Below, piece by piece: positions 12,712 through 25,300 of a stretch of 64,000 nt of DNA (position 1 is the stretch's first letter; each line of letters begins with the position of its first letter). The DNA lies in the NCBI GenBank assembly GCA_963693305.1, contig OY855915.1, positions 18,326,722 to 18,390,721 on the forward strand. Reading direction: 5' to 3'. The notes under the pieces were generated by a model. The model saw only the letters and a list, made by a program, of their open reading frames with translations. It was not told the DNA's origin and did not search any database. Position numbers and translations under genes: made by a program. The stretch comes from Meandrina meandrites. Lineage: Eukaryota > Cnidaria > Anthozoa > Scleractinia > Meandrinidae.

Positions 12712-15700
12712 GATGTAACACCAGTGCAAAAAGTGTAACACCAGTGCAAATTACAAATAGACGCGGACGAAAACAACGACCGGGGTTTTCGCTAGGTAAA
12801 CAACAGTAAAACACCTAAAAGATAGTTCTAAGAAACCAAATACAATTATTAGCACCTCATTCTGGCTAAATGTACGGAAAACGTCTTGCGAAGAGAAAAA
12901 AATATCGCCAACAAAATAGAGGAAAACGAGCAAACCGAACTAAAAGTTCTGCCCTAAAGTAAAAGGACAAAATAGTGACGACTTGTCTTGGAACCAGACA
13001 GCTTACAGAATGATAATAGCTACACTCGACAGGCATATAAATAAACAAGGATACAAGTTTTTCAATCCGGCAAGTAAGTTCTTCGCCAAGTTCTTCGCCG
13101 GTCTGTCATGGGAAAACGTCCAAATATAAAAGCGCGAAGTTCAACCGAAGAAGAAGTGGACGTGCTATGACAGTAGGAATTTTTTGGTGCCAAAACGCCA
13201 GAAGCACTTACATATCTGTAGTTTGTGGTGGCTTTTTGCATTTATCAACTGCCAGGTTTCTTTCATCTTTGGCTGCTCGAAGCTTACATCTCGGTTTTCA
13301 AAACGGCCGCCGTCCAATTCTTCAGTTTACGCCGAGCTTTCACAGTCTAATATGTACATTGTCTTTAGTCGGTTATTGTTAACCGAGTTGTGCTTCAAAA
13401 ACGTTTGAAAAACCACAAATTCTCAAGTTTACAGTACAACTGAATGAATCTGAATATTTCGTTCTAGCTTGTGAAAGTTTGAACTTGACATGTGTTTGCT
13501 GTGCTTCAACCAATCAATTGAATGAAAAACAGAAAAGGCGCGCGGTGTCAAAATTCAACTGGTTTCTCTCTGTCCCTTTTTTCATGTGTATTATTAATAA
13601 GTAATCACATGATTTTTCTCGTGCAATTAGGAATAAATAAGCACTTGTAAATTTTTCAAAGACTACAAATTGCAAATTTTGTTAGCCTTTGAAAAAATTA
13701 CTCGTGCTTATTTATTCCTAATTGCACTCGAAATCATGTGATTACCTATACTAACCATACAAATGCTATTGTACATTCACGTTGCGTTCAATTGACCCTA
13801 TTTCGGAATAGGAATGTATTCTAGATTATTTCAGAAAATCCATTCTGTCCGTACGTCAATAAACGATTATTCCGTTCCTGGAATAATGCCCGCGATGTTA
13901 CACAAAGACAGCAATCAACTCATAGACTTATTTCTTCTTGTAATTGACGTTTTGAAGTTATTCCGTTTATGCTCATTCGAGGAATCGATCCAATGAAAAA
14001 GCACTATTCAGGTCACGTGAATGCGTTGTAAATCCTAATAAAGAATGTGATTTGTAGAGAGAACAAACTTTCTGGAATTTTGATACAGAATGGAAACCCA
14101 TTGATAACATCAATTTTCTGTTTTGAAGCTTAAAAATAGTAAAAATTGCACATTAATTTTTAAGCCCACTCTTATTGTGTTCAGTTTTGGAGAAAAAAAA
14201 GTAGCACAGAAGCAAGGCGCTTTTAGACTTTTATATGATTAATGGAGCCTGAAAGCCGACGAAGACTTGCAGTTAACCACAATGGCGTGAAAATCAATGC
14301 GAATGCACAATAATAACAACAACTCTATTTACCCCTAAATCCTTTTTACAAAGGGAAAATTAGTTATAATTACAAATAGATAATTAGGGGTCTGCCTGCC
14401 TGAAATAACCAGAAATTTAAAACGGCAGGCAGCCAGTGTTGCAGTTCTGTTAACACAAGTCTAAGTCGGTAAACACACAAACAACATAGAACATACAGTT
14501 ATGACTAACTACAGCCGTACACTATCACTTAAAACTTGAAGGCCTCGAATTCCACTGTTTATTTGCCCTTTCACATTTACAACGGTTGGAAAACAACTAT
14601 ATCGATTTTGGCGAGCAAAACTTTCATGGGTTCGTTCCTCTCATTGCAAAATGATTGGAAGTGATCACGCATCCTATTACAGCAACCCCGGGCGGAATCG
14701 CAGTGTGAATGTGCAATATCCCAAATTTGCACCGAGTGGTTGAAACCAAGTCTTTGGCTTTACTGAATAAACTCGTATGCAAGTCTTATATTTATACCCC
14801 ATTCACACCAAAGCTTAGACATGTTTAAATGTTGTTTACTTAAACACGGTTTAAAATTGTTTTCTTCATGGAAGTTGCTAACTGATGTTTATTGACTTCA
14901 GATTTAGCACAATGAAAGCACAAGTTAGAGCATACTTGAACCCTACGTAAAATTCATTCTGTCAGTTGTCTGTTGCTGATTTTCATTTTCTTAAACCTGG
15001 TTTTGTTGGTGTGAATCAGGTATTAGGCGCGCGCTTTCCTTCGAATCTCTTGAATTTTAATCGCTTTTTTTCCCATACGTGAACAACGTCACTTTTTACT
15101 ACTGATGAAGGCAGCACTGCTGAAACGTTTAGTTCTTCATTGAACTTTACAGTGTTGAACTTAGTAGCTTTCCATGTGCTCATTTCAATAAACGTTGTGC
15201 GGGAGAACCGCCCGCTCCTGGAACCAACCAGATTGCAGGATTTGTATAATTTCATTCGCTCACGCACTTGGAAAAAAACAGATTATTAATAATTTATCAT
15301 TGAACGATTATGTAAATTATTAATATTTTATGTAATTCCACATGAAATGCAGGCAACATTTAAATAACTAGTGCCAAGCAAGAAATATCAGTTATGTTTC
15401 GGATTATTGTACATTTCTTTCGATGTTTGTTCTAGGAATCGACAGCGATAAATCATGGAACATCCAAAACGAGACCCTTTCTTTTTTCATGCCTTTATTC
15501 TTACTAACCAACGTTATTACTTAAGTTCAAGTTGGTAATACGTTTTCATCCAGAACGTTTACGCGCGGCCTTAGGTAACCCAGAATCATTTTTGCTTTGT
15601 TACTTTAAGTCGGATTTACAGAATAAAACTCGTGTTCACCATTCCTTGTTTTCTTTCGCCTTTACAGTAGAGGAAAGGTCGTCGTTGGCTATACCAGCAC

Positions 15701-16064
15701 CTGCGCCAGATCCGGGAGTAAACAAGGTATTTCTCCAGAGAGCTCTTGGCAGTATCCTGCGAAAACGTAGCTATGCAGCTTCGACAGATCCTTGCTTTAG
15801 ATTCCTGGACCAAGTTCAGAAGCGCTGTGCCGACACCAACGCGACTTTCACTAAAAGAGACTGTTTTGCGAGTTGTGGTAGGTTTCTTTGTTTACTCTTT
15901 TTTTGTCTTTTTTTTGATATCAAAACATAGAAAAATCGCGATAAATTAAAGTTGCTGTTTAACACATTACTAACTTCTCCTCCCCGTGAACATTATTTGT
16001 AAGTTTATAAATAATTAAATTTTGTATGCTTTTGTATTCAACAACTACTATTACCACTTAAAAC

Positions 16065-16110
<46 letters not shown>

Positions 16111-16971
16111 TTTATTTATCCTGGTAAAAAAACCGGTCAGTCGATCAAGATATAGATTGACTGGTATTAATCGGTGACCAGTATAAAATGCATGAAAAAA
16201 AGTCAATAAAGAATTACAGGAATAGAATTTACAAATTACAAATCTAAAAAGTATAAATTATATACAAAAAAATTAAAATTACATTGTACAAGTGTGATTT
16301 GCACTATCCATGTTTATTAGGTAAGTGAATGTTTTGCCTTTAAATTGTGCAAGTGTTGTGAGCTCGCGAATCTCTCTTGGCAGTTTGTTCCAGGCACTCG
16401 CAGCCGAAAACTTAAACGAGGTCTGTCCACATTTGGTCTTAACTTGTTGTAGATCTAATAATGTTGGATCTCTCTGTATTACGTCCCTTCCCCTTTTGCA
16501 ATACCGTGATACTTAGATAGAAGGGTCATATCACGTGAATACTAATTACTAAATATGTTTAAGATTACAATTAAGGAGTATTTTATTAATGAACTTGTGA
16601 GTGGTTGCTCTTTATTGCGTTTGAATATGTATCGGCGCATAGAAATGATGGTGTAGATAAATGTTCTTTTCATTCTTGTTTTATAGTGCCCAAGTTAACC
16701 GATGGTATTTGTTACAAGCTATGGGAACCCGAAGAGTACGGAGAGACTAACATTAAAACCGAAAAGAAATGGTACTTTCACACACCCACCCAGACATGCT
16801 TACAGTTCGATTACGGGGGTTGTCTTGGAAACGAAAATAACTATGCCACTCTGGAAGATTGCCAATCGCGAAACAACAGTAAGTATATCTTAAGAAATTT
16901 TTTTTTAAAAACTTAATTATAGATAACATTTAAGGTACTCAAATTAAGGGGTTCAGCATTTTGGTGGTTCT

Positions 16972-17032
<61 letters not shown>

Positions 17033-17046
17033 CCAACCAACCAACC

Positions 17047-17090
<44 letters not shown>

Positions 17091-17119
17091 CCAACCAACC
17101 AACCAACCAACCAACCAAC

Positions 17120-17197
<78 letters not shown>

Positions 17198-17214
17198 CCA
17201 ACCAACCAACCAAC

Positions 17215-17265
<51 letters not shown>

Positions 17266-19312
17266 CCAACCAAACAACCAAACAAACAAGCAAAGAAACA
17301 AACAATCAATAAACCTCTTTTTTTTATTTGCAGCGAAAACGTGTCCAGCAAATATGAATAGTAAGAGGGGGATATGAGGGAGAGGGCTAAATAATTATGA
17401 TTGTGATGTAGAGGAAGGGGGTAGAAAAGGTCCTGAAAATCCATCTGTCCTGATAGACATGAACTGTGCCTAAAAGGGTATTATTTTATGATGATCAGTG
17501 TTACTTATTCCACTATTGTTATGTTTTTGCTATTTAACAGTGGCAAAGAGGGTTGTTAGTGACGCTGCCAGTAGTGGAAGTGATTCAGAGGCGCTGAGCA
17601 GTAAGTTTGACTATTAAAGAAACTTCCAAAAAATGAATGCATAATTTCCCCGATATCAGTTTGAATCATCTTTTGCAGAGACTAGGATGCCACTTTTAAA
17701 AAATTGAATTAGATGATCCTGGTTCAGTGGTGTCAGATGTGTTGCTAAGGAATTTGAGAGACACTTATGGTGACACTTATGCACTTATGCTTGCTTGAGC
17801 TTTTATTTTTCTTCTGATATAGCTTTTATTGCCTAAGCACAAGGTCCACTACAAACCGAGGGCAGACAACTGACTGCCATATCAACTTGCAATTGTAGAA
17901 AGCAGCTTATTTTATTTGTTTTGGTTTATTTGTTTTTTGGTTTTTAGCCCGCCATACCTCCGGTATCCGCCCCCCCCCCCCCCCCCCCCCCCCTCCCAAA
18001 GATGGTAGATTTTGGCATTTTATGAACAAGAAAACAAGAAAACATTACGCCTTTAAAGTTATTCATTCATCACATTTACTTCAGGTTTTGATACTATTTT
18101 GAACAGTTGTACTACTAACTGACATACGATTTCAAATAAGTCCCTGATAAAACTTTTCGTGCGACGTTTAAAAGATTCCTTATTAGAAACTTATCCAGCT
18201 TCCTTGATGTGTGGGAAATCTCCTTTATGTACTTTTTCGTCATGAAAATAATTTATAACTGTGTTGAGCAGTCAGGTGTGCAATAAAATAAATCGTTCTT
18301 TTCACCTTACAATTCCTGTGGATTCTATTATTTATAGTGTTGCACTTTTTTTGTCATCCCTCCAGTTAAGTCCCTTCTCCCTAGATGTTTTATTAACACA
18401 TGATCAAATAATAATATTTTGGTCAGTACATTGACCTAAATATTTTTTTTGGCGTTCGTTTGACATTTCGAAGTCATGCTAGTAATACAGTCATACGGTG
18501 CCTGTTTAACAACGCTGCAACGCTGTTTGTCGATTTGCAGGTTATGGCACGTGCTCTATGTTTGGAGTCGCCCACTTCAACACCTTTGACAATAAGACTT
18601 ACACCTTCAACGGTAAATGCAATTACGTCTTGGTGAAACTCGCATCAGAACCCGATAAGTTGAAAGTAGTTGTCAACAATGATGCTAACTGTAACCCTCT
18701 TGGACCCTGCCAGAAGACAGTCACTATTTTTGTATACGGCGTCCAAGTCGATCTCGGTAAAAGAGACAGCAATGGGCATTTCATGGTGAAAGTTAACAAT
18801 GAGGAGATTGACAAGTTTCCATATATGCAGCAACCTGAACGAGCCGTCTACATTAAAGTTATGGTATGTATATACCCTGTTAATGCATATACCCTCGCCT
18901 CCCACCAATGTGGCCCGGGTTCGATTCCGGCCCGGCATCATATGTGGGTTGAGTTTGTTGTTGGCTCTCGTCCTTGTTCCAATGGTTTTTCTCCGGGTTC
19001 TCCGGGTTCTCACAGCCTTTAGTTATTTTATCGTTGACGTTACCCAATGGAATATAAATGACAAATAAAACACACACAATAAAATGCTCCCAGTCAAATT
19101 TGTTGTTGCTGAAAAATAAGGCTTTTTGATGAAAAAAGCAGGATAAAATCCCGCCAAAATGCTTCTCGAGCTTTTTACAACATGCGGATACAAAAAAAGT
19201 CACAAAAACGTCTGCGACTATCTTGTTTGTGCGGTTGCCCTTAGATAAATAATTCAATAGATAGATAGACAGACAGACCGACAGACGGACAGAGAGACAC
19301 ACAGACAGATAA

Positions 19313-19379
<67 letters not shown>

Positions 19380-22300
19380 ATAGTCTGCTTTCCTTGTTAG
19401 TTTCCAGCGGCTGACGCAAAGGAACACATTGTTGTGACGACAAGAGACAAGGTTGATATAATATGGGACGGAGAGCGATCACTAGATATCCAGCTTCCTG
19501 ACGAGTTCAAGTCCAACTGGCAGACGTCGGGTCTTTGTGGAACCTTTAATGATGATATCTCCGACGAATTCACCGATAATAGCGGACAGGTCCAACCAAA
19601 AGCTTATGATTTCGCTAATACCTACATTGACAACGAATGCACGTCTCCGCCCCTGACTCCAAATCAATGCTTTAATTTACAAGAGGCGGACAACCTGTGT
19701 TCAAAGCTAGAGTTGAGCGTATTTGCTGCGTGCCAGGGCACCGTGGACATCGCGTCTTTCAAGACACTGTGCATGAACGACGTTTGTGCCGGCACTGAAG
19801 ACCAGCGTGAAGACATGCTGTGTGCAATGTTGACAAGATACAGTAGACAGTGCGCGTTGAACAACATCGTATTAAAATGGAGGGGACCTAACCTTTGCCG
19901 TAAGTAACGCAAAATCAAAATAAACCTCATACGGAACAAGATGGTGGAAGGGGTATTATTTTCTGGAGGGATTTTGCGTTTCAAAAATGTTCAAGTTTAT
20001 ATATTTATATGGAAGTCTAGGTGCAGATAAAAAAAATATAAAACAAGCTTTATATAAAACTGCCAATATAATCATAAGAGTTGGCTTTCAATCAATGAAT
20101 CTTTTCTTTTTTTTCGTTATTTGCAGCGAAAACGTGTCCAGCAAATATGATATACAGTGAATGTGCGCCTGGATGCCCAACAACCTGCAAAAATCTGGAC
20201 ATGAAATGTTCGACGAGGTGTGTACCAGGCTGTACTTGCCCGGAAGGGATGTACCATGATGGCCATAAATGCGTCGAGAGGGACAGCTGCTCCTGCTCCT
20301 ATCGCGATAAAATTTATGATCACAACGCATACCGCTACGAACCTTGTCAAGTCTGGTAAGTGAATTTTTTTACTTACTGTTTTATTTTCTCACAGTGATG
20401 GATGAATTTTCAATGATGAATTTTGACTCTTTTGTAATGGTGCCAAGTGCCTTGATCCATTCTTGTGCAGAATCGAAACTCTATCCAGTCTTGGGATTGT
20501 GTTTGATCATTTTTGAAGTCAATTAAGGCTATTGAACAGTACTTTATTTCATGTGAAATTGTCTAAGATTGTGTTGTACAAGTTGCTTCAACGTGTTTGC
20601 TTGGGGACACCATGGTGTGTGACCATTCAAATGGAAATTATCAACCTTTCCTTCCTACAGTATCGTTCATTGCGGTGTGAAAGGTAGCTCTAACTTTCAT
20701 GTTTATAATTGAAACCCTTGTGTAAGATTTTTGGAATTAAATCGAGGAGCACTTTCAGGGCTTAGGTTTTGACGTAATTGATAGCAAAAAGTTAAAAAAA
20801 AACGATTTACCGTTGCTTCTTAGCATGCTAAATGCATTTAACAAAGCTGTTGCATGGAACGGGGACAGATTAGGGTTGATGTTGTGTAAGCTAAAACAAA
20901 TCTTGCTTACAAAGTTTAGTTTATTTTTCTTTTTTCTTAGTTTTTTTTTCTTTACTCACATGGTACATTTCAGTGAATGAGTGAATGAGCTCTTGCCAAA
21001 AAACATCTCCTCACTACATCTCTTCACGTAACATTGCAGGAATATTGCGTAGGTAGCCTTCTTTTTATTAAAACGTTCTACCTTTTCTTAGTCAGTGCAC
21101 TGGAGGTTCGTGGACATGCCATAACATTCCCTGCGCAGGTAAGTTAACTTCCTCCAATTTTCTTGTTCCAAATATACTCTGCTGTAATAAAATTAGAGGA
21201 AAATACGATGAAAGGGAAACAAAATCGTCTGACGCCTTTTTTATATGATTTGGTAACATTTAAATTCAATAAAAAGCTTCAAATTCTGAACCTTTTCTAG
21301 GCCATTTTTCTGCAATAAATACGTTTTAACTTAAAGGGAAGAAGGAATTTGAATTAATTCAAAATAGAATTCAATTTTATAAAGAAGTAAACTATACAAT
21401 GACCATGAAATTAAGACAGTGTAAGCGTTTTTTGTCCAACTGTTTTGCGATTTTTTTAAAACTCTTTCCGTAAACGGTAAATATGTTTGGCCGAGTCGAA
21501 GGTTAGATTTAAGGCCGATATCTTGGATGCCAAATGGTTTTTCGCTTCGGACGTCCTTCGGTGGAAATCGGGAATTTTCGGAACAACTTTGGAAACACCT
21601 CGGATGATTTACTTCATTCTTTGATGCCATGTCAAAGTGCTATGCCGAGTAATTCTTGATTTTCACGTGACGTCATCAAAATTTTAAAATCCACAAACGC
21701 AAGATCCCTGAGTATTTCTCCTTCACTGGCTTTTAGATGTCCTTAATATATATCTTGTTTAAAGCTTTTTGCTCGATAGCATCCGCCGTCTTTAAGATAG
21801 AGCATTTTGAATTTCAGTGTTTCACGCCACGCGGCATCAAGATGGCCGCCAGAAGGCTGTCACGTATGCTTAAAAAATACCTTATTCTGTGATTTTAAAC
21901 TATCTGAACAGTTGAGGTTTTGCGAGAAGTGTTTATGTGAATATTTACTTGTTCATGAGGGTGAATTGGCCGCTTTTTATAGCAGAAGTGAATTCCAGAT
22001 GTTTTTCATTGATTTACGGCCGCCGCCAAGTTGGTGCCCCTCTGCATGGGCACCAACATGGCGTTTCCATACTGTGCTCTCTAAATTTGTGTGGAACATT
22101 TTGACATATAACTCGAGTGCGGAATACCGTACAAATCCGAGACTTGGACAATATCTAATAATTTTCTACAACCTGTAATATTCTTGATTTTTTGGCTCAA
22201 TAGTTTTGGATTTACTTTTTTGGGGCGTGACAGTGAAAACCAGCAATAGGTACACCTATGGAGTGCGATTGAGGATATTTATTGTACTGCACTCGTCCAA

Positions 22301-25300
22301 TCAGAATCGAATGATGTTGTTGGGTATATTATTGACCCGCTTTAGTGAGATCAAATAGTCTTTAGTACTGATTTATGTTTGTTATCGTATTAGGAACCTG
22401 TTCTGTTCTCGGATACACAAACTTCCAGACGTTTGATGGCAAACAGTACGAAGTGTACCCCAAACCTTGTGGATATTCTTTGCTTCGTCATTGTCACGAC
22501 GATGTATCTAAATTCGACGTCAGAATCGAAAACAAAGATTGTGTTAACAACGAACACGCCCGTTATTGCCAGAGTCAAAACATCGATCTTACTTTGGGTA
22601 GCGGTAAAATTATCGGTATTAAAAGGACCATGAACAAAAGACCCGAATTGACGTTCGATTCTGGAATCTTGGGTAAGGACATAGTTGTAGAGTTTGTTGG
22701 AGGTAACAGTGTGATGGTATCAACACCTGACTTTCAAATGATTTGCTCGGGGCAAAACATTTACTTGACTGTGAATCCCGCTGTTTCGAATAAAACATGC
22801 GGTTTGTGCGGTACGTTTAACAAGAATAGCCTTGACGATTTCCACCTGTACAACGGCGGTGTCGCTGCCACGGCGGGGACCTTTTTGAAGAATTGGCTCA
22901 GCCCCGAGCTCGATAACCAACCAAGCTGCGAACTGGGATTAATAGGACTTGGAGAGTCTGAACCGACTCATACCATTGATTACTGCAGCGTCAACTCTCA
23001 GGTGTTAGAGTCAGCTGAAGAGCGAGCTAGTGTGTTAAAGGATACACTTGGACCTTTTAGTAAATGCCTTGAGGAGGTTTCACCAAGTCCCTTCTATGAT
23101 AGGGCCAAAAAAACCGGGTGCAGGCACAGTGAAAGCTTGTGCGACGTCGTGGCGGGATATGCAAAAGCGTGTGGAGATAAAGGAATTGTGGTGAGAGACT
23201 GGAGGCAACGAATACCAGAGTGTGAAGAACGTAAGTAGAGTTCTTAATTCAATCCTGGTGTGTTTAGTTACCTTTATAGTTGGTTAAAGAGAGTCACGCA
23301 TCATGCGAAAAGTAACTAAGGACGATACGACTATTGGATTAAAACGTTTAGATAGAAATTTCTTGCAATTTTCCATTTTCTCTCAAAGAATGACACAACC
23401 TGGTATCTAAGTGAACTAAATGACTTAAGTTTCCTAAAAGCATATCAGCCTTTTTAAAATAATATTCAGCTAATTAAGTCTGAGATGGAACACACGTGGG
23501 CCGAGACCCCTTTATAGGGAAACCAGAATAACCGGTTTGGCAGTGGTTTATAATGTGGACAGAAACTTGTTAAACTTGTTAAAATTCCAACTGATGGGAG
23601 GCTGACCACTTGGTTGTTCATAGTGTGAAGGAGTTGTATTCAGTAAAACCGAACACAGAACTGTCCAGTGGTAGGAAAGAGAATTTAAACCCGGGACCTC
23701 CGGATTACAAGTCCAGCGCCCTAACCATTAGGCCACGTTTATTTAAAACAGTTGATAAATGTTTTCTTGAAATGTTTGCTTGCCCCTGTTTTTTTTTCAG
23801 TGGTCTGTCCAAGTGACCAAGAATTCAGATACTGCGATGTGCAATGCCCCAAAACATGTGGAGATGTTAAAAACACACAAGCTTGTCTGAGGTACTTCAA
23901 TCAGTTTGCAAGTCTTCTCAGCAACCGTTACAGTTAGATTGTATACCTGGACATATGCAAGTGAAAATGTGCTTAATTTGTAGCTTTTAAAGGAGAACGG
24001 ATACCAGAAGTGATTTATTTTTTAAAAAATCCGCTAAAAATCATAGAAATGACAAGGTTTTGCTCCAATTGACTCCAATGTAAATTGGCTGATATCGGAT
24101 AATTTTAAATTTTTCAATTTATCCAACTATCAGTCTTGGGTACGTTTTTAGCTTGTTTTGTTTTTAAGCTTTAGCCATTCTTAGGCTCAAAGTTCTTAAA
24201 AAGTAGCTTTTAAAAAGATTTGCTAAATCTAATTATTCTATTTATTTTAGTCGAGGATGCGTAGAAGGTTGCTTCTGCAAAGATAGCGAGAAGGTGCTCG
24301 TTAATGGCGAGTGCGTTGCCAAGTCCGAGTGTGAAGAAGGAGGAGGTTTGTGCCATTTCTCTTCTAAGTTGTTTACGAATGGGTTAACCAGGGTTGTAGG
24401 CAGGATTTTGCTTGGGTGGGTGCGAGCACCGAAAGCATGAGCGTCTAGGAGGGATCCGGGGGTATATTTCCCCGGGAAATTTTCAAAAATCAAGTTGTTA
24501 AGGTCCACTTTTCCTGCATTCTGAGAGTCATTTTAACCCTCCCTTTCAGATTAAGCTGACTATTGCGGCGCGTGAAGGGGTGCGGACGCACCCAACGCAA
24601 CCATCGCGAAAGAATGCGAACATGTGACACCTCCTCAGCAACATGCAATGTTGCAGTGTGCTTTCATTTGTCTTCCTTAGGTTGCAAGTTACAAGAAGTA
24701 TTGCCTCGTGTTCATCATCTTTAAATCATCCTCGCTGACGGTCTCTCAATTGCTCGTTAATAACGTTTCACTCTTAAGGAGCACAAAATGAACTCCCCGC
24801 AATTAACAGTACCACGTGGTAACACTGTTTAATATGATTGGCAACGCCTCAGGCTTTATCGAGGGTTACTTTATCCAAAAATTACTTAACGTGATTTTAT
24901 CATTGACCGTGAGAATGAAAGAGTTAACACACCAAATATTTTTGGCGATACAAACAAAATTTACTCTGTAGGGATGCTTTTTAGTTATACTACAGAAATT
25001 ATGAAATTATAAAAACCCTACAAATGACGGTTTGTGCATGTATTAATGGCGTAGAGATCTACAAAGAATCCCTCTGTGACTGGAACTTTCCTCATTAAGT
25101 ATTCATATTATATATTTATAATTAAAACCAGGCTTTTTGACCCGGCAATGGAACATAAATGTTTCGACTCATATTAAGAAGCTCAGTAATCTTGGGTTTC
25201 ACTGCTAGCGGCGTGAAAGTATTATAACTTATCGCTTTTATGCCGGGTGAAATCTTCCAGGAGGCATCACATGTGACAGAGAGGACCAAGAATACCTTCC

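Noticed and set aside
16961..17377. NQSI-repeat open frame
   Set aside because: A frame created by the CAAT/CAAC microsatellite in an intron.
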